Notes under the pieces: generated by a model | Told to the model about the DNA's origin: nothing | What the model saw: only the letters and a program-made list of their open reading frames with translations | Database searches by the model: none | Source of the DNA: Paracoccaceae bacterium | GTDB taxonomy: Bacteria > Pseudomonadota > Alphaproteobacteria > Rhodobacterales > Rhodobacteraceae | Assembly: GCA_007120685.1 (NCBI GenBank) | Contig: SKNG01000298.1 | Coordinates: 1 to 8,537, forward strand | DNA length: 8,537 nt | Direction: 5' to 3' | Made by a program: the position numbers and the translations under genes | In this document: piece by piece, positions 1 through 6,758 of the stretch | Position numbering within the stretch: position 1 is the stretch's first letter | How the letters are laid out: each line of letters begins with the position of its first letter

Positions 1-410
1 CGCTGGATATCGAGGCTGAGACAGCGCCGGAACCGCTGAGCCTGGAGCAGATCACCGCCTTGCAGGCCGGCAAGACCGGGGCGCTTTTCGGCTGGGCGGC
101 CTGCGCCGGGCCGCGCATGGCGGGCGCCGATCCGCGCCCGATGGCGCAGTATGCCGCAGCGCTGGGGCTTGCCTTTCAGATCGCCGATGATTTGCTTGAC
201 CATGAAGGCGACGCGGCGCTGGCCGGCAAGGCGTTGCGCAAGGATGCGGCGGCGGGCAAGGCGACCTTCGTCTCGTTGCTGGGGGTCGAGGGAGCGCGGG
301 ATCGGGCGGCGGCTCTGGTTGATCAGGCCTGCGCTGCCTTGTCGCCCTATGGCGCGGGGACGGAAACCTTGCGGGAGGCCGCGCGCTTCGTTATCAGCCG
401 GCGGAAATGA
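1..410 (+). CDS. ispA: Polyprenyl (farnesyl/geranyl) diphosphate synthase, C-terminal part only
   Basis: The gene is cut by the left window edge. It reads in frame from base 3 to a TGA at 408-410, giving about 135 residues of a family that is usually near 290-300. The enzyme condenses isopentenyl diphosphate with allylic diphosphates to build C10-C15(-C20) prenyl diphosphates in the cytosol. Visible signatures are LQAGKTGALF at residues 20-29 of the fragment, with the conserved Lys-Thr-Gly, and the second aspartate-rich motif FQIADDLLD, whose DDLLD (residues 62-66) binds Mg-diphosphate. The conserved lysine segment GKATFVSLLG follows. The gene sits 13 nt before dxs, so the two are probably co-transcribed; an upstream xseB is common in this arrangement but lies outside the window. 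The family is clear. Chain length (FPP or GGPP) cannot be read because the first aspartate-rich motif is missing. Confidence 0.93.
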   Translation, partial: LDIEAETAPEPLSLEQITALQAGKTGALFGWAACAGPRMAGADPRPMAQYAAALGLAFQIADDLLDHEGDAALAGKALRKDAAAGKATFVSLLGVEGARDRAAALVDQACAALSPYGAGTETLREAARFVISRRK

Positions 411-423
411 GGATGGTGCCCGG

Positions 424-2367
424 ATGAGCGAAGAGAGACCGAAAACGCCCCTGCTGGACCGGGTCAACACCCCGGCCGACCTGCGCGGCTTCAGCGATGC
501 GCAGCTGCGCCAGTTGGCCGATGAGTTGCGCGCCGAGACGATCTCGGCGGTGTCGGAAACCGGCGGGCATCTGGGCGCAGGGCTGGGGGTGGTGGAACTG
601 ACGGTGGCGCTGCATGCCGTCTTCGACACCCCGCGCGACCGGCTGATCTGGGATGTCAGCCATCAGGCCTATCCGCACAAGGTCATCACCGGGCGGCGCG
701 ACCGGATCCGGACGCTACGCCAGAAGGGGGGGCTTTCGGGCTTCACCAAACGCTCGGAAAGCCCCTATGACCCGTTCGGCGCCGCGCATAGCTCGACCAG
801 CATTTCGGCCGCGCTGGGCTTCAAGGTGGCGCATGATCTGGGCGGCGCCCCGGACCCGGCGCTGGGCGATGCCATCGCCGTGATCGGCGACGGCGCGATG
901 AGCGCGGGCATGGCGTTCGAGGCGATGAACAACGCGGGCCACCTGGGCAAGCGGCTATTCGTGGTGCTGAACGACAATGAGATGTCGATTGCCCCGCCCA
1001 CCGGGGCGCTTTCGAACTACCTTTCCCGGCTTTATGCCGAGGCGCCGCTGCAGGACCTGAAGGCCGCAGCCAAGGGTGCGCTGGGCTTTCTGCCGCCGCC
1101 GCTGCAGGAGGGGGCGAAACGCGCCAAGGACCTGCTGAAGCATATCACAGTCGGCGGCACGCTGTTTGAGGAGCTGGGCTTTTCCTATGTCGGGCCCATC
1201 GACGGGCATGACATGGACCAGCTTCTGCCGGTCCTGCGCACTGTGCACGAGCGCGCAACGGGGCCGATGCTGATCCATGTGCTGACGAAAAAAGGCAAGG
1301 GCTACCGCCCGGCCGAGATTGCCGCCGACAAGGGCCACGCGACGGCGAAATTCGATGTGCTGACCGGCAAGCAGAAAAAGGCCGCGTCGAACGCGCCAAG
1401 CTACACGCGGGTCTTTGCCCAGTCGCTGATTGCCCAGGCCGAGGAGGACGAGAAGATCGTCGCGGTGACGGCGGCGATGCCGGATGGCACGGGGCTGAAC
1501 CTCTTTGCCGAACGCTTCCCGCAGCGGTGTTTCGATGTGGGGATTGCCGAGCAGCATGGTGTGACCTTCTGCGGCGGGCTGGCGGCGGGGGGGATGCGGC
1601 CCTTCTGCACGATTTATTCGACTTTCCTGCAGCGCGGCTATGACCAGGTCGTGCATGACGTGGCGATCCAGCGCCTGCCCGTGCGCTTTGCCATCGACCG
1701 GGCAGGGCTGGTGGGGGCGGATGGCGCCACCCATGCGGGCAGTTTCGACGTGGCCTATCTGGCGAACCTGCCCGGTTTCGTGGTGATGGCGGCGGCGGAT
1801 GAGGCGGAACTGGTGCATATGGTCGCGACGGCAGCGCGCCATGATGAGGGGCCCATCGCCTTCCGGTTCCCCCGGGGCGAAGGTGTGGGGGTGGAAATGC
1901 CCGAGCGTGGGGCGCCGCTGGAAATCGGCAAGGGCCGGTTGGTGCGCGAAGGCGGGCGCGTGGCGATCCTGTCCTTCGGCGCGCGGCTGGCCGAGGTGTT
2001 GCGCGCCGCCGATGCCCTGGCCGCGCGGGGCGTGGCGCCCACGGTCGCCGATGCGCGCTTTGCCAAGCCGCTGGACCGCGACCTGATCCTCCAGCTTGCG
2101 CGACACCACGAGGCGCTGATTACGATCGAGGAAGGGGCGATCGGCGGTTTCGGCAGCCATGTGGCGCAGCTTCTGGCTGAAGAAGGTGTGTTCGATACCG
2201 GGCTGAAGTACCGCTCGATGGTGCTGCCGGATATCTTCATCGATCAGGCCAGCCCGGCGGACATGTATGCCGTGGCCGGGATGAATGCCGAGGATATCGA
2301 GGCAAAGGTGCTGGCCACGCTGGGGGTTCAGGACCTCGGTGCGCGTCGGGCGAGTCAAAAGCCTTGA
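424..2367 (+). CDS. dxs: 1-deoxy-D-xylulose-5-phosphate synthase
   Basis: This 647-residue protein is full length for DXS (about 620-645). It catalyses the first step of the MEP isoprenoid pathway: pyruvate plus glyceraldehyde 3-phosphate gives 1-deoxy-D-xylulose 5-phosphate and CO2, using thiamine diphosphate (ThDP) and Mg. The ATG at 424 was chosen because the DXS homology starts there and a GAGGA lies at 409-413; the frame stays open upstream only over ispA. The order is an N-terminal ThDP-binding domain (TGGHLGAGLG with His49; WDVSHQAYPHK at 76-86; the GDG...NDN motif at 155-157 and 183-185), a central pyrimidine-binding transketolase domain (DVGIAEQHG with catalytic Glu376; DRAGLVGADGATHAG at 425-439), and a C-terminal transketolase domain ending in IEEGAIGGFGSHV (568-580). 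No key residue appears lost. It forms an isoprenoid pair with ispA upstream. Its stop codon lies inside a perfect hairpin. Confidence 0.98.
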   Translation: MSEERPKTPLLDRVNTPADLRGFSDAQLRQLADELRAETISAVSETGGHLGAGLGVVELTVALHAVFDTPRDRLIWDVSHQAYPHKVITGRRDRIRTLRQKGGLSGFTKRSESPYDPFGAAHSSTSISAALGFKVAHDLGGAPDPALGDAIAVIGDGAMSAGMAFEAMNNAGHLGKRLFVVLNDNEMSIAPPTGALSNYLSRLYAEAPLQDLKAAAKGALGFLPPPLQEGAKRAKDLLKHITVGGTLFEELGFSYVGPIDGHDMDQLLPVLRTVHERATGPMLIHVLTKKGKGYRPAEIAADKGHATAKFDVLTGKQKKAASNAPSYTRVFAQSLIAQAEEDEKIVAVTAAMPDGTGLNLFAERFPQRCFDVGIAEQHGVTFCGGLAAGGMRPFCTIYSTFLQRGYDQVVHDVAIQRLPVRFAIDRAGLVGADGATHAGSFDVAYLANLPGFVVMAAADEAELVHMVATAARHDEGPIAFRFPRGEGVGVEMPERGAPLEIGKGRLVREGGRVAILSFGARLAEVLRAADALAARGVAPTVADARFAKPLDRDLILQLARHHEALITIEEGAIGGFGSHVAQLLAEEGVFDTGLKYRSMVLPDIFIDQASPADMYAVAGMNAEDIEAKVLATLGVQDLGARRASQKP

Positions 2368-2379
2368 GAAAGGCTTTTG
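2356..2379 (+). terminator. Perfect 10-bp hairpin over the dxs stop codon (possible terminator)
   Basis: The arms CAAAAGCCTT (2356-2365) and AAGGCTTTTG (2370-2379) are perfectly complementary around the tetraloop GAGA, which fits the GNRA loop class. The dxs TGA (2365-2367) begins on the last base of the left arm and runs into the loop. The T4 run is part of the right arm and is followed by GCAAGG, so this is not a classical stem plus U-tail. It may end dxs transcripts, protect their 3' end, or be half of a palindromic repeat with the hairpin that abuts it. The structure is certain on paper; the function is not. Confidence 0.5.
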
Positions 2380-2403
2380 CAAGGAATTTCCTTAAATTCC
2401 TTG
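2380..2403 (+). repeat. Second perfect 10-bp hairpin, directly abutting the first
   Basis: The arms CAAGGAATTT (2380-2389) and AAATTCCTTG (2394-2403) pair perfectly around the loop CCTT. It has the same geometry as the preceding hairpin (10-bp stem, 4-nt loop, 24 nt) and starts on the next base. It is AT-rich and has no U-tract, so it is a poor terminator by itself. It lies between dxs and the ribosome-binding site of amn. It could be part of a dispersed palindromic element, an mRNA 3'-end stabiliser or a protein site. The motif words AAGG and CCTT recur, so other pairings between the two hairpins are possible. Confidence 0.5.
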
Positions 2404-2430
2404 GTTGCGCCCGGCTGCTTGCGTCATAGC

Positions 2431-2437
2431 AGGAAGG
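2431..2437 (+). promoter_or_regulatory. Ribosome-binding site that fixes the amn start
   Basis: AGGAAGG lies 8 nt before the GTG at 2446. The open frame extends upstream to a TTG at 2377, but that codon lies inside the paired hairpins and has no Shine-Dalgarno. This site therefore decides for GTG 2446. Confidence 0.75.
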
Positions 2438-2445
2438 ACGCCCTT

Positions 2446-3930
2446 GTGCAGACCCCGCCCGCCCCAGAGCCACAGCGCTTTACCGACCCCGATGCGGCGG
2501 TCGAACGGCTGCTCGCGCTCTATCAGGATTCGGTTTCCTTTCTGGCGCGCCGTTTTGCTGACTTGCTCGCCGAGCCCGCCAAAGCCAGCCGCTGCCGCGC
2601 CTTCTACCCCGAAATCCGGGTCACCAGCATAAGTCACGCCATCCCCGACAGTCGGCTGTCCTTCGGCTACCTTTCCGGACCCGGGACCTATGCCACCACC
2701 ATCACCCGGCCGGATCTGTTTCGCCACTACCTGCGCCAGCAGCTCGACCTGCTGATCCGTAACCATGGCCAGCCCGTGACCATCGGCCTTAGCGACACCC
2801 CGATCCCGCTGCATTTCGCAATGGCGGGTCCTGCTGCCGGGTCCACCGGCCTGCCGGGTACCGATGGCGCGATGGCCGCCGGGACCGATCTGCCGCTGAC
2901 CCTGCGCGACCTTTTCGACGTTCCCGACCTGAGCGTTACCAACGATGCCATCGTCAACGGTGAGGGGGTGCGCAACCCCGATGGCTCGATCCCGCTGGCG
3001 CCCTTCACGGCCCAGCGTGTCGATTATTCGCTTGCCCGGCTGGCCCATTACACCGCCACCAACCCCGAGCATTTCCAGAACCATGTCCTGTTCACCAACT
3101 ACCAGTTCTATGTCGATGCGTTCGAGGCCTATGCGCGCAAAGCCCTCGCCGATCCGGCCAGCGGCTATGATGCTTTCGTCGGCCCAGGCGACCGGCTGAT
3201 CACCGCCCCCGACGCACCGCTGCCCGGCCCCGAACGGCTGCCGCAGATGCCCGCCTATCACCTTAAGCGCGCCAGGGGGCAGGGTATCACGCTGGTCAAT
3301 ATCGGCGTCGGCCCGTCCAACGCCAAGACCGCCACCGACCATATCGCCGTCCTGCGCCCGCATGCCTGGCTGATGGTCGGCCATTGCGCCGGCCTGCGCC
3401 ATTCGCAGCGGCTGGGCGATTTCGTCCTTGCCCATGCCTATCTGCGCGAGGATAACGTGTTGAACGAAGACCTGCCGGTCTGGGTGCCCATCCCCGCCCT
3501 GGCCGAGATCCAGATCGCACTGGAACAGGCCGTGGCCGAGGTCACGCAGCTTTCGGGCTATGACCTTAAGCGGATCATGCGTACCGGCACCGTCGCGACC
3601 ATCGACAACCGCAACTGGGAATTGCGCGACCAGTCCGGCCCCGTCCAGCGCCTGTCGCAGTCCCGCGCCATCGCGCTGGACATGGAAAGCGCCACCATCG
3701 CTGCCAACGGCTTCCGCTTCCGGGTGCCCTACGGCACGCTTCTATGCGTGTCGGACAAACCCCTGCATGGCGAGTTGAAGTTGCCCGGCATGGCATCCGG
3801 TTTCTACCGCACCCAGGTCTCGCGCCACCTGATGATCGGCGTCCGCGCCATGGAACGGCTGCGCGAGATGCCGCTGGAACGCATCCACAGCCGCAAGCTG
3901 CGCAGCTTCGACGAAACCGCTTTTCTGTAG
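2446..3930 (+). CDS. amn: AMP nucleosidase
   Basis: The product is 494 residues, close to the roughly 484 of E. coli Amn. It hydrolyses AMP to adenine and ribose 5-phosphate in the cytosol, linking purine salvage to control of the AMP pool. The GTG start is supported by AGGAAGG 8 nt upstream and by length. The N-terminal half (about 10-175) has the Amn-specific domain, with segments such as YPEIRVT and FGYLSGPGTYATTITRP. The C-terminal half (about 275-470) is the nucleoside-phosphorylase-like catalytic domain: ITLVNIGVGPSNAKTATDH, LMVGHCAGLR (309-318), LDMESATIAANGFRFRVPYG (411-430) and LLCVSDKPLHGELKLPG. The tail HSRKLRSF matches the end of the E. coli enzyme as I recall it. It follows dxs by 78 nt that hold the two hairpins and may have its own promoter. 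I see nothing broken. Confidence 0.96.
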   Translation: MQTPPAPEPQRFTDPDAAVERLLALYQDSVSFLARRFADLLAEPAKASRCRAFYPEIRVTSISHAIPDSRLSFGYLSGPGTYATTITRPDLFRHYLRQQLDLLIRNHGQPVTIGLSDTPIPLHFAMAGPAAGSTGLPGTDGAMAAGTDLPLTLRDLFDVPDLSVTNDAIVNGEGVRNPDGSIPLAPFTAQRVDYSLARLAHYTATNPEHFQNHVLFTNYQFYVDAFEAYARKALADPASGYDAFVGPGDRLITAPDAPLPGPERLPQMPAYHLKRARGQGITLVNIGVGPSNAKTATDHIAVLRPHAWLMVGHCAGLRHSQRLGDFVLAHAYLREDNVLNEDLPVWVPIPALAEIQIALEQAVAEVTQLSGYDLKRIMRTGTVATIDNRNWELRDQSGPVQRLSQSRAIALDMESATIAANGFRFRVPYGTLLCVSDKPLHGELKLPGMASGFYRTQVSRHLMIGVRAMERLREMPLERIHSRKLRSFDETAFL

Positions 3931-4125
3931 AATGGACCTCGTCGCGGCCGGAATCCGCCACTTTTCCCCGGCAAACCGCGCGCTTTCTTGCCTCCGGACG
4001 CTTGTTGCGCATTGTGCCCGCCGTGCATCTGCGTCTAGATGCGCAGCATTCCCGGGCGCGTTGCGCGCCTGCCGGGAGAGGGATGGACCAGAAAAACGCT
4101 GAATGACACAGCAACGGAGAGCATC

Positions 4126-4413
4126 ATGTCGAAACCGATGACCAAGACCCAGCTTGTTGCGGCGCTTGCCGAGAAGATGGAGAGCGACAAGAAGACGGCC
4201 AATACCGCGCTCGATGCCATCGGCGCGCTGGTGGCGCAGGAAGTCGCCGCCGGTGGCGCGATCACCCTGCCCGGTATCGGCAAGATCGCCTGCCGCGCCC
4301 GCCCCGAGCGTCAGGTCCGCAACCCGCAAACCGGCGAGACCATGACCAAGCCGGCCGACCGCGCAGTCAAGGTGACCATCGCCAAGGCCCTGAAGGACAG
4401 CGTCAACGGCTGA
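4126..4413 (+). CDS. hup: HU-family DNA-binding protein
   Basis: This 95-residue protein is the usual HU size (about 90). HU dimers bend and compact DNA in the nucleoid. The ATG at 4126 is preceded by GGAG (4116-4119) with a 6-nt gap. The frame is open further upstream, but that stretch does not look like HU. Visible parts are the N-terminal helices (MTKTQLVAALAEKM, then KKTANTALDAIGALV), the saddle strand around LPGIGKI (48-54), the DNA-contacting arm with RNPQTG (65-70), whose Arg-Asn-Pro is the intercalating tip, and the C-terminal helix IAKALKDSVN. Relative to E. coli HU, FGTF is replaced by IGKI and GKALK by AKALK. I recall this form in other Rhodobacterales, so it is probably a clade variant. 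IHF is less likely. The gene has its own terminator at 4456-4484. Confidence 0.93.
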   Translation: MSKPMTKTQLVAALAEKMESDKKTANTALDAIGALVAQEVAAGGAITLPGIGKIACRARPERQVRNPQTGETMTKPADRAVKVTIAKALKDSVNG

Positions 4414-4455
4414 CCTGCCAGGCCGGCACCCGGCCTCGGAAGACACGATCAGGAC

Positions 4456-4484
4456 AAGGAGCCGCCGCCGGGCGGCTCTTTTTT
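4456..4484 (+). terminator. Rho-independent terminator of hup
   Basis: The arms GAGCCGCC (4459-4466) and GGCGGCTC (4471-4478) form a perfect GC-rich 8-bp stem with loop GCCG. Six T residues follow (4479-4484). Upstream A residues at 4456-4457 can extend the stem. It lies 43 nt after the hup stop codon and separates hup from the urease operon. Confidence 0.93.
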
Positions 4485-4615
4485 CGTTTCACGCCTGAAT
4501 TTGCCTGTTTCTTGGGCAAGCCGGGCGCAATGCCTCTTTACTGGGCTTTTCTGCCTGTCTTGTCGGCATCCTGGTCGGCTATGGATTGTCTCTCTGCATC
4601 GGGTCCTGCGATCTG

Positions 4616-4645
4616 TTGACATGTTTCACGGGGCACAAGACTGCC
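4616..4645 (+). promoter_or_regulatory. Candidate urease operon promoter
   Basis: A perfect -35 hexamer TTGACA lies at 4616-4621 in the 205-nt gap between the hup terminator and ureD. No good -10 hexamer appears 16-18 nt further on (AGACTG and GACTGC are poor), which would suit a promoter needing an activator. The same stretch also offers a weak sigma-54-like reading: GG at 4631-4632 and GC at 4643-4644, spaced GG-N10-GC, though the inner CAC is out of register by one base. Neither reading is proven. The position, about 45 nt before ureD, is right for the operon's promoter. Confidence 0.3.
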
Positions 4646-4689
4646 GCCAGCATCAGGACATCCAGGATCAAGAACGCGGAAAAGCCCGC

Positions 4690-5583
4690 ATGAACGCCAC
4701 CCTTCCCGTCAAAACCATGCCGCACCGGCGGGCACCCGGTGTGCCCTTTCCGGCAATGGCAACCGGGCCCTGCCCGCAGCGCAGCCAGGGCCAGGCGCAT
4801 GTCGCGCTGGCATCGCGGGGTGCCAGGACCGTTTTGACGGACCTCGCCCAGCACGGCTCGGCGCGCGCGATCTTCCTGCCCGCGCCGCCGGGTGGCATGC
4901 CCGAGGTTGTCTTCCTGAATACATCCGGCGGGCTCACCGGGGGTGACCGGCTGTCACTGTCGCTGGATCTGGCGGCGGATTGCCGTGCCACCGGCACCAC
5001 GCAGACGGCAGAGCGCGGCTATCGCGCCGAGGCCGGCAGCGCCGTGGTCTGCGTGCATCACCGGCTGGGCCGGGGGGCGCATCTGGACTGGCTGCCGCAG
5101 GAAACCATCCTCTATGACGCCAGCGCCGTGGAACGCAGCACCAGGATCGATCTGGAACCCGGGGCCTCCTGCCTGATGTTGGAAACCGTGGTGCTGGGCC
5201 GCGCGGCGATGGGCGAGCGAGTGCGTGGGCTGCGCTTCGGCGACAGCAGGACAATCACCCGCGGCGGGCAGCCGGTGCTGGTCGAGCCGCTGCGGCTGGA
5301 CGGTGCCGCGCTGAGCGCCGGTGCGGCGGTGCTTGGCGGCGCGCGGGCCTTTGCCAGCCTGGCGATGGTCGGCCCGGGGGCCGAGGCCGCCGTCGCCGCC
5401 GTCCGCGCCGAACTGGACGAGGCTGGCGTCACCGCCGGCGCCTCGGGGTTCGATGGCCGGCTGACGGTGCGGATGATGGCCGCCGAGGGCTGGCCGCTGC
5501 GCCGTCAGATCATGCGGCTGTTGCGGCGGTTGCGGCCCGGGCCCTTGCCCCGGGTCTGGCAGATGGCGGGAGGGCCGGCATGA
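4690..5583 (+). CDS. ureD: Urease accessory protein UreD
   Basis: UreD (UreH in some genera) is the scaffold chaperone that binds apo-urease and recruits UreF and UreG for GTP-dependent nickel insertion. The product is 297 residues, slightly long for a family of about 270-290. The ATG at 4690 has GGA at 4678-4680 with a 9-nt gap. An in-frame ATG at 4621 overlaps the likely promoter and has no Shine-Dalgarno, so it is rejected. Hallmarks are QRSQGQAHV (30-38), the signature NTSGGLTGGD (77-86), QTAERGYRAEAG (105-116), LDWLPQETILYDAS (132-145), LMLETVVLGRAAMGE (162-176) and the terminal region LLRRLRPGPLPRVWQM (277-292). It is the first gene of the operon, and its stop overlaps the ureA start by 4 nt (ATGA), indicating translational coupling. 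Confidence 0.95.
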   Translation: MNATLPVKTMPHRRAPGVPFPAMATGPCPQRSQGQAHVALASRGARTVLTDLAQHGSARAIFLPAPPGGMPEVVFLNTSGGLTGGDRLSLSLDLAADCRATGTTQTAERGYRAEAGSAVVCVHHRLGRGAHLDWLPQETILYDASAVERSTRIDLEPGASCLMLETVVLGRAAMGERVRGLRFGDSRTITRGGQPVLVEPLRLDGAALSAGAAVLGGARAFASLAMVGPGAEAAVAAVRAELDEAGVTAGASGFDGRLTVRMMAAEGWPLRRQIMRLLRRLRPGPLPRVWQMAGGPA

Positions 5584-5882
5584 ACCTGACACCGCGTGAG
5601 CGCGAAAAGCTGATGGTCAGCCTGGCGGCGATGGTGGCGCGCGGGCGGCTGGCGCGCGGGGTGAAGCTGAACCACCCCGAGGCGGTGGCGCTGATCACCG
5701 ATTTCGTCGTCGAGGGGGCGCGCGACGGGCGTCCGGTTGCCGATCTGATGGAGGCCGGCGCTCATGTCGTCAGCGCCGAGCAATGCATGCCCGGCGTGCC
5801 CGAGATGATCCACGCCGTGCAGGTAGAGGCCACCTTTCCGGACGGCACCAAGCTGGTCACCGTTCACCACCCCATCCGTTAG
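5580..5882 (+). CDS. ureA: Urease subunit gamma
   Basis: This is the small structural subunit of the three-chain bacterial urease, which hydrolyses urea to ammonia and carbamate. At exactly 100 residues it matches the family. It opens with the typical MNLTPREREKL and continues with LNHPEAVALITDFVVEGARDG (about 30-50), HVVSAEQCMPGVPEMI and the closing strand EATFPDGTKLVTVHHPI. The ATG overlaps the ureD stop codon (5580-5583). The gene is separate, not fused to ureB as in Helicobacter. Its TAG stop (5880-5882) shares bases with the ribosome-binding site of the next gene. Confidence 0.97.
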   Translation: MNLTPREREKLMVSLAAMVARGRLARGVKLNHPEAVALITDFVVEGARDGRPVADLMEAGAHVVSAEQCMPGVPEMIHAVQVEATFPDGTKLVTVHHPIR

Positions 5883-5891
5883 GAGTTTCCG

Positions 5892-6440
5892 ATGCGCGCG
5901 CTGCCCCTTGCCCTGATCCTGACCCTTCTGCCCGGCCCGCTGGCTGCGCATCCGCATCACAGCCATGACGGCGGCTTTGCCGACGGGCTGGCGCATCCGC
6001 TGCTGGGGCTGGATCATCTGCTGGCGATGGTGGCGGTGGGGCTGTGGGCCGCGCTGGCTGGGGGCCGCGCGCTCTGGGCGCTGCCCTTGACCTTTCTGGC
6101 GGCGATGGCGGCGGCGGGGCTGGCCGGGGTCGGCGGGGCCGAGGTGGATATGGTCGAGCATGTTATCCTGGCCTCGGTCATCGTGCTGGGCGCGGCGGTG
6201 GCGCTGATGTGGCGCGCACCGCTGGCGGCGGCGCTGCCGCTGGTGGCGGTGTTCGGCGCCGCGCATGGCTGGGCGCATGGGGTCGAGGGGCCCGGGGGGC
6301 TGGACTATGCCGCCGGTTTCCTGATCGCCACGGCGGCGCTGCACGGTCTGGGCGTGGCGCTGGGCCGGCTGGGGCCGCTGGCGCTGCGGCTGATGGGCGG
6401 CGCGGTGGTGCTGGGCGGCGCCGCGCTGGCCGTGCTGTAA
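5892..6440 (+). CDS. HupE/UreJ-family membrane protein, probable nickel permease
   Basis: This 182-residue inner-membrane protein belongs to the HupE/UreJ family, linked to nickel uptake for urease and hydrogenase. AGGAG (5881-5885), overlapping the ureA stop, lies 6 nt before the ATG. Residues 1-19 form a signal peptide ending PGPLAA, with predicted cleavage before HPHHSHDGG. This would leave a histidine-rich mature N-terminus suited to binding metal. The family motif HPLLGLDHLLAMVAVG (35-50) holds His35, Asp41 and His42, and FGAAHGWAHG (121-130) carries two more histidines. The rest is hydrophobic and could form about six membrane segments, with several Gly/Ala-rich helices. Lying between ureA and ureB, it probably supplies nickel to the enzyme made by its neighbours. 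The family is firm. Transport direction and metal are inferred from context. Confidence 0.88.
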   Translation: MRALPLALILTLLPGPLAAHPHHSHDGGFADGLAHPLLGLDHLLAMVAVGLWAALAGGRALWALPLTFLAAMAAAGLAGVGGAEVDMVEHVILASVIVLGAAVALMWRAPLAAALPLVAVFGAAHGWAHGVEGPGGLDYAAGFLIATAALHGLGVALGRLGPLALRLMGGAVVLGGAALAVL

Positions 6441-6452
6441 GGGGGCGCGGCG

Positions 6453-6758
6453 ATGATCCCCGGAGAGGTGTTTCCGGCCGAGGGCGCCATCGAGCTGAAC
6501 GCTGGCCGCCCGGTGACCACGCTGACGGTCGCCAATACCGGTGACCGGCCGGTGCAGGTGGGCTCGCATTACCATTTCGCCGAAGCCAACCCGGGCCTGG
6601 ATTTCGACCGCGCCGCCGCGCGGGGTCAGCGACTGGACATCCCCGCCGGCACCGCCGTGCGCTTCGAGCCCGGCCAGACGCGCGAGGTGCGGCTGGTGCC
6701 GTTTGACGGCGCGCGGCGGGTCTACGGGTTCCGGGGCGATGTGATGGGGGAGTTGTGA
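6453..6758 (+). CDS. ureB: Urease subunit beta
   Basis: The product is 101 residues, normal for the separate beta subunit, which packs with the alpha and gamma chains in the urease trimer. Family segments are MIPGEVFPAEGAIELNAGR at the start, VANTGDRPVQVGSHYHFAEAN (26-46), LDFDRAAARGQRLDIPAGTA and VRFEPGQTREVRLVPFDG, ending with VYGFRG. AAGGGGG (6439-6445) lies 7 nt before the ATG and overlaps the stop of the HupE/UreJ gene. The TGA stop shares its A with the ATG of the unknown gene that follows (TGATG), so that frame is positioned for coupled translation. Confidence 0.97.
   Translation: MIPGEVFPAEGAIELNAGRPVTTLTVANTGDRPVQVGSHYHFAEANPGLDFDRAAARGQRLDIPAGTAVRFEPGQTREVRLVPFDGARRVYGFRGDVMGEL

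Noticed and set aside
151..423. Upstream extension of dxs to an ATG at 151
   Set aside because: The extra 91 residues lie over ispA in another frame, are Arg/Pro-rich, and are not part of the DXS family.
955..2382. Long antisense open frame (475 codons) opposite dxs
   Set aside because: GC-rich coding DNA leaves long open frames on the opposite strand. The protein is a His/Arg/Gly-rich shadow with no family resemblance, and dxs on the + strand is unmistakable.
2377..2445. Upstream TTG start for amn
   Set aside because: It lies in the tandem hairpins, has no Shine-Dalgarno, and would add 23 residues not expected for the family.
4012..4039. Possible hup promoter TTGTGC with TCTAGA 16 nt later
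   Set aside because: Each hexamer matches consensus at only about half its positions, and TCTAGA is part of a leader hairpin arm and loop. It is too weak to annotate.
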